From: Adiantum capillus-veneris
Taxonomy: Eukaryota > Streptophyta > Polypodiopsida > Polypodiales > Pteridaceae
DNA length: 64,000 nucleotides
Assembly (NCBI GenBank): GCA_014529385.2
Contig: CM043942.1
Location: 48,960,244-49,024,243 of the forward strand
Reading direction: 5' to 3'
The stretch's first letter is position 1; every line of letters starts with the position of its first letter. Under the pieces are notes generated by a model. The model ran no database searches. It saw nothing but the letters and a program-made list of their open reading frames with translations, and had not been told where the DNA came from. Both the position numbers and the translations under genes were made by a program. Positions 55,240-64,000 of this stretch are shown in pieces.

Positions 55240-55950
55240 CAAAAACAATTAGCAACAATAGCATGGAGCATAGCACAATAGAGCAAATCTTACAGCTCCA
55301 TGGCTATAGTAAAGACAAGGTTTCTTATGCTGATTTACAAGGCCATAGGTATTTGATGAGCAATAAAAGTAGCAAAGGAGCCAAGATCCTATTGATTAGA
55401 GTGAAGCTAGATAAAGAGAACTCCTAGATGTTTACAAATTTTAGTGGAGCCACGTATTGCAACCTCAAAGATGAGGTGCAGAGATAGAAGTTTGCAAAAT
55501 TGACCAAAGTGGTTATCCAAACATTTGCACAAGCCAACAGACCATACAATTGGTGCATATGTAATCATGATCATTATAAATGGACTACACTGGTCGAGTC
55601 TACAATGGAGAGCCACAATTGGAAGACCCAATACACTAGCCAATAGAAGTCAATCTTATCAAATAACCAAGCCAAATAGAGAATAGAGGTCAATGGAGGA
55701 GTCTACAACATGCTACTAAGTGTTTTGAAAGAGGATGGCGACAACTTAGCCAACGTAGAAGCAACAACTTCTCAGCAAGATCTTGAGATGGACAAGATAA
55801 TTGAAGTACCACCCGTAATGGTGTACTACTCAGATTGTGGAATAATTGGTGGACATTTTCTAGAGGATTGTCCCAAGAATCCATACAATAGGACCACAGT
55901 AAAGACAAAGCACAACATGAGTAAATGGGAAAGGCAAATTTTGATGTAAG
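55240..55950 (+). pseudogene. gag-like coding remnant with a degenerate zinc knuckle
   Basis: The frame reads EQILQLHGYSKDKVSYADLQ, SSKGAKILLIRVKLDKENS and, after stops, GVYNMLLSVLKEDGDNLANV, ending YYSDCGIIGGHFLEDCPKNP near 55890. The last part resembles a CCHC knuckle (CxxCGxxGHxxxxC) with its first Cys replaced by Tyr and one extra Gly. A knuckle at the end of a short basic and acidic protein suggests a retroelement gag. The family is unknown. Confidence 0.4.
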
Positions 55951-58714
55951 TGCATCTAGCTTACCATTTTTGGTGCAATCAAATGTTCTTGCATTAGCAT
56001 GATTAGAAACACAAGTAAAAACACTTCAAGTTCAAAATCTACATGAAGATGCACAGGCACCTGAACAGCTTAAGTTGGAGCCCTTAAACAAAAAATTCAT
56101 GCATGAATTTAGTTAGACTCTTTAGTTATCACTGGAGGTCAAAAATAGTGCTAGGCTCTCAAATGATCCTATATCCACAATGAGTAGTGTGAAATCATTT
56201 ATGAGTCTAAGGTGGTCAAAAAGAGTTCTAGTCTTTCAAATGATCCTAATCCATAGCAAGTAGTGTGCAATCATTTATGATTCTAAAGGATATATCAAAG
56301 TGAATGCTACTAGCATTGTATGGCATACATAACTCCTATACACATTATGTAGATCAAGAAGGGAAATTGTACAAAAAGATTTGATCAGTGTTTGAGAGGT
56401 CTACATACCATCTCATAGAATTATACCCAATGATAGATCATGAATGATGGTTTATCTTTGAATAAAGAATCTATCATAGCCCATCCTCTCTAGAGCTAAA
56501 TGACATTAGTGCGTGAACCCAAAAATCTGTCCAAAGCCAAACTCTCACCCATCTCAAAAGTCAGGCTTCAACATTGTGATTATACAAGTATATATTATGA
56601 CCAAAATCCACATAGATATAGACAAGCATCTAAGATCTATGATTTCTTAGGTCTTGAAACCATAGAAGTTCATGTCATAAGAGACCCACGGGATAAACAA
56701 TATCAAGGTAGCACCATTTTAGATGAAATAGGAAAATCTCGTTTTCCAAATGCTAAATTGATGTGTTAGGACCTTGCTATTCTACTATTTCTAATCTTAA
56801 ATTTTCCTTAAGTTAGATAAGATATCATGATTCTAGCACCCAAATTGATCTTTCTATATTGGCTTTTGTAGGAGAACTTATGATATAGATGCAAAAGGAC
56901 TCATATCAAAGAAATGCTTTAAAACATCAATCAAAGCTCATAAAAATGGATTCTAAAAAAGATAAGGTGTCAAAACACACCAACTAATGTGACTACTAAA
57001 CAACTTAAGCTTTAATTATGACAACAAAAAATAAAATATCTAGACACCAAGAGCACCAACAACTCTTCTCATAAAATTTGTCATTTTAATTGCAAGTAGG
57101 AGAAAACAACTAGTCTAAACTTTAAAACAGTATCAAGTTTCAACTACACTATAATATGCACAACCTTCAAATTAACATTTGATAATTAAAAAACCTAAAG
57201 AATATTGTGGAGTAGCCTATGGCCCTAAGACCATAACTTGTCATCTATGGCACCTATAATACCATTTAGTGTCAAAGAACATATGTTTGTGCCAAAGAAT
57301 CCATATTAACATGCCACATTTTCATCAATATATGATTTAAAACTTCAATAAAGCCTTTAACTAAACATGCTCCTGAAAACTTCAATACATGATTTAAATC
57401 CTCAATAAAGCTCTAGAGATGGTGTCTCAACAAAGAAGATGTTTAAAAACACCATTGATGTGACTAATAAGAAGCATATGAATTGATTACAAAAAATATG
57501 TATATATGAATTGTACACAAAGATTGCGAACAAATAATTTTATAAAATTTATAGTCTTTATATCATGTACAACAAAGTACTAAGTGCAAGGAGTATAGTA
57601 TCCTCAAGATAGAGGGAGCTCAGCAAACACCATTTTTGTAGCACTATCAATTGTCGACATCATTTTGATAGTTTTTATCACCTCAAAAAAGATAATTACT
57701 AAGAAGAATATGATAAAAGCATCAAACAATTATATGCGCAATGTTACTTAAGTGAAAGGTGTCTCCTCACATAGGATGCACTTCATCAATCCAAAAATCC
57801 CAAATTTAATGATTTTTTGGAGCTATTTCTTAAATGATATTTTTTCTTTTGCTTGAAAGAAGTCGATAGATGATCAAATCATTGTTCTATTTTGAATGAG
57901 ACACTTAACTATAGAAGAAACTCTTATAATTTATAACATTATAATAGCAAAATATTTTTTTAAATATGCCCTCAAATGACAACAAAAATCAATTCAATAG
58001 TTTTAGTTAAGCTCACATCAAATCAAAATGTGTTTAACAAACAATAGAGCACAATCTACATATAAGACTTGTCTTTGAGGTCATGGGATACCTTCTATAG
58101 TGAGTTCTAGTTAGAGCACATTTTTGTCTTGTGGCCTCCAGCTCATAGGGTTATGATACCATATGGTGTGGATATGTTGTCTTTCTATGGACCTAGGATC
58201 ATAGGGTTATCTAATTCCAAATGACATAAATACTCTGTAAAATTCTCAAATATTTTTCTTTTTTCTTGGAAGGCTAAGGTCTTCCTTTATAGCTGTCAAT
58301 AGATGGAGACTTATTGTGGCCTAAGAGAGTTATACTTTTCTTTGTAGTTTGAAACTAAGAGGCTTGTGCTTTTCATTATGTAGCTTAGAACTAAGCTCCC
58401 ATGATGTAAAGACTAATAGCTTCTAATCTCAAGCCACACATGGTAAGTGATTTTTGAAATAACATAGGTCAACTTATGGCCTTGTGGTCATAGGATGTTG
58501 ATGCCATAGGTGCAAATTACGCTGCTTCCTATGACTATAATTAATAAAATTATTGTAGAAGATGAGATCCTGGTCTTTGGCTTTATGGTCGTAGAGTTTT
58601 TTATGGAGAAACTAGTGTGGCTCATATGTGGGATCATACAGTGCTAATAGTATGGCTTCATATGGCCACACTTTGTTAAAGTGTGGCCAAAGATCAAACA
58701 AATCCCTATATGAC
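55951..58714. other. AT-rich stretch without a recognised gene
   Basis: A + frame at 56500-56769 is open for about 89 codons, with DPRDKQYQGSTILDEIGKSR near its end, but shows no motif I know. From about 58050 to 59110 the sequence repeatedly contains variants of TATGGCCTTATGGTCATAGG, so it is an old, irregular local repeat. Confidence 0.4.
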
Positions 58715-58716
58715 CC

Positions 58717-58908
58717 TATGGACATAAGGTTCCATTTCTAAATAACATAAACGCACTTTAAGAATGTCAAAAATCCCTATGGCCATAAGATTCCATTTCT
58801 AAATAACATAAAGGCACTTTAAGAATGTCAAAAATCCCTATGATCCTATGGCCATAAGCTTCCACTTCTAAATACCATAAAGGCACTTTAAGAATGTCAA
58901 AAATAAAG
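58717..58908. repeat. short tandem repeat, three ~66-bp units
   Basis: Three units share TTCCATTTCTAAATAACATA followed by AGGCACTTTAAGAATGTCAA and CCTATGGCCATAAG. The third has an insertion before CCTATGGCC. The array lies within a longer zone of related CATAGG motifs. Confidence 0.85.
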
Positions 58909-59199
58909 TTATTTGTCATGAAAGGCCCATGGTTTTGATTGAAGCTATTTATATAGGGATCTTAAGTGCCTAGTTGAAAACTTAGGATCTTAGGACACCT
59001 ATTCTTGGACACCATTAGTAAGTATCTTGTGGAAGAACATAAGCCAATGTATTGTGTTATGTTCATAGGGTGTTGATACTATAAAATGAAAATCCCCTAA
59101 GCTCATAGAGTAACATATGGCCTTATAACCATGTAGATTTCCCTTGATAGTGCAATGGAAATAAATTTTAAAACAACAAACATTTGAATCTGTGAGGGT

Positions 59200-60560
59200 C
59201 ATGCTAGGTACCGCCAGCTACAATGCCGTTCCTCAACTTCACTGCGATTCCTGACATCCGTCCCACTTGAGACCGACACCAAGACAGGACTCCTCCTGCT
59301 CTTCAATGCCAACTCAAGGGGGTGTTAACATTCACTTATCTCCTTTGGGGTTCCTTAGCCCAAAACACCTTTCCTTATCGGTTCCACTCACCATTCAAAG
59401 TCATCAGACTAAATTAGAACATCAGCCTTCCAGGGTCCACTGGTGGGAGTTCTCTAATTCATCCTTGGTTCAAGGCCACTGATGTTTTTTTCCCGATTAG
59501 GACGGAGCACATCCATCAAAGCATTCTCCTAAGATGAGTGTAATTACTAGCTATACGAAACCCTTCGTTCCCTAGTTTGAATTCGCACTCCATAAATTAG
59601 ATTTCCCTTCCCTCAACTTGACTCAACTTACCAGACAACATAAAATTGGGTTCAACTTTCCGGCCAACAAATTAACCCTCCAAAATCCACCTCCCACTGA
59701 ATCGTTTGATAAATGCACCTTTTGAAGGTAGTACTATGATACTAGAAACCAATATTCCAGTCATGTCGATCAAAGAATACATTTTAAGCATTTGAAAGCA
59801 ACATGAAAACTGTTGCATACCCTTGCAAGTGTGCATTTATCAGGTTGTTCCCAACTTTATTCTTACTCCCTTGAATATTTTTATTCCTTATTTCTTTAAT
59901 AATATTAAAGATATCTAGTTATTCTTCAAGCATTCACATGTACTCTCCTAGGCATATCCCGATCCTCGTCCCAGGACTAGGATATCCTATCTCCTCTGCC
60001 ACATGTTGAGGCAGCACCTTCACACAATTCCCATTTGGTTCTTTTGTTTGGGAAAGGCCTTTTAACAATCTACTTTAGGTTTCTTTTAAAAAAATGTCCG
60101 GAAGTAGAGTACTGTACGACTGATGTGAACAAGTACGGGATAGCCCATTTAGGTTCCTAGCCTTTCCAAGGTTCATTTGTACCAAACAATTTGAAAACAA
60201 TTGTTCTTTAATTACTCACAACTCCCTTCCTTATCCGATCCATTCCCAGGATCCTTTCCTTCTTTCTTTATCCAGTCCCTCAAGGATCCATCTTCCTCCT
60301 TTTCCTGTCGGCATCAGGCCTACTCAGACTAGGCCGATTTCCAGACGTATCCGCGGGTCGCTATCACCCGCCGGTCGGGACTCACTCCCATTCATTCCCC
60401 ATTTCTAGGGCAGTGAATGATCTTGAGCTCAAAATATATACCAACGGTTCTGAGTCCTAGCCGAAAATGACCATCCCCCGTTGTAACCCATAGGTAAACA
60501 CCTGCGTCGGCCTTTCTTTCAAATAGTTAAGACAATTTAGACTCTTATGTTATGCAAGGG
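59200..60560. other. GC-richer non-coding block
   Basis: Base composition rises here, especially at 60240-60520 (CGTATCCGCGGGTCGCTATC and CCGCCGGTCGGGACTC). I find no rRNA, tRNA or protein match by eye and no open frame of interest. It could be part of an unrecognised retroelement leader or LTR. Confidence 0.35.
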
Positions 60561-63269
60561 CTATCCACCTCTCTTCTTCTCGGTAAATTCATAATCCTAG
60601 GTTGAAATTTATACTAGATTCTTTGCATTGAAATCCGTTAGTTCCTATATCCTTTTAATGTCTATTCAAACAAGACCTTAAAAAGAAGCAACAAGTCTCT
60701 TGAGAGTGAAGGTTTTGTCTCGACGTAAGTTTCAAGTCAATCCCATCTTGGATGAATCCCATTGGGTTTCTCTTGCATCATTTGTAATCCATGGGGCATC
60801 TCCATGGAATCCGTGGGAGTTTTATGTTCAAGCAACACAGTCATCACTTCTGTGAAGCTATCCCCTTACTCCCCCCTTCCCAATCGCAAAACAAACTTGA
60901 AAGAAAGCAAACTTGAAGCAAACAAACTTGAGATGAGCGATGCATATGCACTCTACACTGCTATTTCTTGAGTTGTCGCTTCTCTCTTTAGAATGCATGG
61001 ATTTAACTCTAAACGCAATTAATCTTAAACGTTCTTTGAGAGATTATGCAAGAGATGATGAGTGTTTATACATGAATAGGACTCGTTTATGAGTGATAGT
61101 GTTTCTAAAAAACATGACATTCCTAGAAGTGGGTGTGCTTGTGTAGGTGGAAAAATGTTTATGTTGTGAAAATTTACAAGTCCTTTTTGTATGATGGGAT
61201 TTAGGTTTGCCTTTGTTGCTGTGGAGAGGATTAGTCACGTAGCTAGAAGAGGATTATGGTTTTGGGGTTTTCTGATTGAATAGGAGGGGAATAACTTCAA
61301 GTGGAATGAGTTTCCTCTTTCAAAATAAAACTCCTTGGATTATGATAAAGCTACCTTCGAAACTTAACTCTTCTTGAGAGAATTATTTTTAACTTAGTTG
61401 TATCACTAAACAAATCTTACACACATGCTCTTTTTCCCTTAAAAGAAGAAAAATCCTAATCCCTTAATTATCTTGATTGCAAATTTAAAGAAAAACTTAT
61501 AATCCTTTCATAAGAGAATTTCTTTTTATAAGTCCACTTTGAATAGTATGGTAAATTCCAAAGATTTCCAAAACTTAATTGGCCTTAATTTGGTGGCAAT
61601 TATCTTGTGTATCTTTAAAAAATTGAAAGAATTTCTTGTGGGGGTTTAGGTGTACATATAGGTATTAATCATCCCCCGACATGCATGCTATTGAAATTAA
61701 GTAGGATCTCCAGTCACCTATGGTTAAAGAGAGTGCTTTTTACTCTCTCTATGGCATATTAGTCTGGTAATCTTAAGAACGGAACTTGAAATTATATTGG
61801 CTTAGTGGGGGTTAGCAACATGGTTATTTAGCAAATTATTCATCCACACAAGGAGGAATCTTGCTTAAGAAACTCAAAAGCTTAAGTACAAATTGATTTA
61901 GAATGGGAAATAGCTCAATTGTGAAGACAATATGCAAAAACTTACCTTGGTGTATGCGGTTTGTCTTCTCCTTGATTTTGGAAGAGTATGTGAAGTGTAT
62001 GCTTGTTGTAGACGGCTCTCTCTCTACTTCTTCACTTCTCTTGAAGGCCACCAAATCGTTGCGTGAAATGAGAGGAGGAAGGACATGAAGGAAATTCAAG
62101 CTATGGAAAGCTTGAATGTTAGGAGAGAGAAGTGGGAGAGCGTAATGACAAGCTTAATTAAGGTTATGGCCATGGTTCGATGGAAGTGTTCCTTGAGGGG
62201 GTCACTATGTACAAATTGTGTATATCACGTGCGTTCAAACACTATTTTTAAAACTCCTTATCTGTGAATTTTCAACAAATAAATTACACTTTTTCCTATT
62301 CAACCTATAAATATTTTTTCCAATTCCATTTCACGGTACACTTTTGTATGTGAAAATGTGAGAAAAAATAAAATTTAATGATCCCTTATGCTGCACTCGC
62401 GTGATAGTCACATAATTAATTTGTGAGGAATTGAGAAAAGTAAAGACTTTTTTTGGTCAAACATTGAAACTAGAGCATGTGTAGGCTTTAAACATTAGGG
62501 AAAACCAAACTATGAAACAGAATTTGCAAAAAGTTAAAATTTTGGAGAATTTTATCTTCGATGTGCCTAACATATATTCTCTACCAAATGGGTGATATTG
62601 GCAAAATTTTCATTGGCGAAGCCTCACTTGAACATTATAGAGCTTTTGAGCAAGTTTTAACAACTTTGAAGCTGTGCAAAGACTGGAAACACCAAAAGAG
62701 TTGGAAACCTCCAAAACTGGACAAAAGGGGTGATAAAACACTTACATACAATCAAAACTTTGTGAAATTGAGTGGAGAGACTTGAAATTACATGTGAAAA
62801 CCCAAGTAAATCATGTTAGACAAAAATCTCTTGAAATAGTGAAGTTTTATATTCGATGCAATGAAGATAAAAAGTTTATCAAAAGGGTGATTTTTTTATC
62901 TTGACACCAAGATTAGCTTTTTGATCATAGGAACCCCATTCAAATGCTAAAAGATTGATTTCATCTCTCAAAAAGGGTGAAGCCGTCTTTGGCATGCCTA
63001 AGATAGCTTGTACACAATTATTGGATTTTGGCTCATTGGGTGAATCTAGTGATTAGTGCTAGGAATTATCAAATACTTTATGACTTTAGATTAACAATTG
63101 TGAAATCGCATATGGTTTGAAGTATTGGTGTGCAAGAAACCACGTCTTGTCAGAAAAGGGCAAGCCACAATGGTGAAAGCACTATGTCTGAACCAAAAAG
63201 CATCTTTCCAAGTTTGAAGTATCAGTTTTGTCAATTCCTTGTGTTCATTTATGAGCTTGAGATTTGGTA
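60561..63269. other. non-coding or undetermined
   Basis: No gene supported. Short open stretches (61836-62099 on -, 62561-62785 on +) carry no motif I know. The right-hand part may belong to the retroelement whose repeat copy starts near 63270. Confidence 0.35.
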
Positions 63270-63840
63270 GGTGTTAGGTGATCTCGGCACTTTGGTAGAA
63301 AATTTGAGAAGGGCATTCATCGATAAACTAGGGGAGACCTTTAATGACTATAGAGAAACAAATCTAGACACTTTCTCCAGCTCAAGTTCCAAGATGTCTT
63401 CAATTTCAACCCAATTGAGGACTGAAACCTCACTCAGGTTCAAGAACATTCTGACCTTTTATAAGACTAACAAGCATGGGGCCCAAATTTATGTGGATCC
63501 TAATGGAGGAATATGTCGTAAGGGTAGATGACCATATTGTTGAGTTTGAAGAGGAGGTTAGACAGAAACAAGCAAGATACCTTCTACGTGGACCGAAACG
63601 GGCAAAATAAAAAATTCCTGACACCGTAGAGAAATGGGGATTGGAAGTTGATATTGTGATTCTAGACATCGCTGTGAAGGAAGAACCACCAATGTTAGAG
63701 GTAGAAGGATATTCTAAAATTATTGTGAAGAAAGAACCACCAATGTAAGAGTTAGAAGGATATGACTTGATAGAAACCAAACCTCTAAAGCTTATACCTA
63801 CCGACAACCCAGGGCTTGGAGTTTATTGTAAGAAGACACT
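63270..63840 (+). repeat. dispersed repeat, copy 2 (retroelement 5' region)
   Basis: The + strand reads VENLRRAFIDKLGETFNDY, SSSSSKMSSISTQLRTETS and ILTFYKTNKHGAQIYVDP, then after a shift near 63500 VVRVDDHIVEFEEEVRQKQA, then a repeated Glu-Pro-Pro-Met (EEPPM) motif and a region reaching GLGVYCKKT. It matches the copy at 31755-32220 in content and order. There the sequence lies upstream of a gag domain, so a gag may lie to the right of this window. I do not recognise the protein. Confidence 0.6.
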
Positions 63841-64000
63841 AATGTTACGAACTTGATTTGGATTGCTCATGCCAAACCGCGACAGCTAACATCCTTGAAA
63901 ATCATGTATATTTTCAAGATCAAGGAGAAGGGCTTAATAGAACTTCCTATCCACCTCTTTAGGGATTGTTATAACAATAATTTTGTTATGATGACCCCAT

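Noticed and set aside
60240-60520. rRNA or tRNA gene in the GC-richer block
   Set aside because: No conserved rRNA helices or tRNA arms (T-arm GTTCGAATC-type box) could be found.
63430-63807. Minus-strand frame resembling the + frame at 31779-32147
   Set aside because: The two resemble each other because both are antisense to the same dispersed repeat; the opposite strands hold the more protein-like reading.

Overview
This looks like a gene-poor stretch of nuclear DNA from a large-genome land plant. The evidence is nested Ty3/gypsy and Ty1/copia retroelements primed by initiator tRNA-Met, a plant Ptta/En/Spm (CACTA) transposase, a plant-type BTB/POZ exon, a SWIM-domain fragment, a DUF659-type hAT transposase, and very long CT/GA, TA and TG microsatellites. 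I infer a non-seed plant such as a fern, with low confidence. I see no rRNA or tRNA gene, no CRISPR array and no bacterial or organellar operon. One 13-base N gap lies at 36518-36530.

Layout. 0-4.8 kb holds a SWIM-domain fragment, a ~57-bp-arm hairpin, exon 1 of a BTB/POZ gene with one in-frame TAG, a paired G-box, and a region of AGCGTTTT-type repeats ending in a primer-binding-site-like sequence. 4.9-18.7 kb holds three broken copies (A on +, B and C on -) of one gypsy family, an unrelated LTR with a TGGCGCC primer site, and a CACTA remnant encoding a plant Transposase_24 protein. Copy C keeps its 1.7-kb LTR. 18.7-22.4 kb is an old copia element split by a 1944-bp, internally deleted copia element flanked by a perfect ATATG target duplication.

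23.77-30.63 kb is the most unusual block. It may be one ~6.85-kb composite hAT-like element. It has imperfect terminal inverted repeats flanked by an 11-bp direct repeat, a decayed DUF659/hAT transposase on +, a kinase-like gene on - that is open except for one TAG, another unrecognised coding remnant, and a ~64-bp-period tandem array just inside each end.

30.9-39 kb holds the gag remnant of a different retroelement, an unrecognised minus-strand coding remnant with a coiled coil, a copia LTR, the 3' part of a LINE, and an 894-bp-period tandem duplication rich in CT and TA tracts. 39.9-45.9 kb is gypsy copy D, the best preserved: 5' LTR, primer site, gag and pol, cut off inside integrase. 46.5-49.96 kb is a minus-strand Helitron/Helentron-like element: an RPA-like protein, then a Pif1-type helicase lacking its N-terminal part, then an endonuclease/exonuclease/phosphatase (EEP) domain with all its motifs visible. 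50.26-52.06 kb is the 3' half of a copia element with its 3' LTR. The rest is mostly AT-rich, with a 203-bp tandem duplication, a gag-like remnant with a degenerate zinc knuckle, a short local repeat, and at the right edge a second copy of a sequence also seen near 32 kb.

Nearly everything is transposable-element material at different stages of decay. No intact host gene could be supported. Several reading frames are open except for a single TAG.
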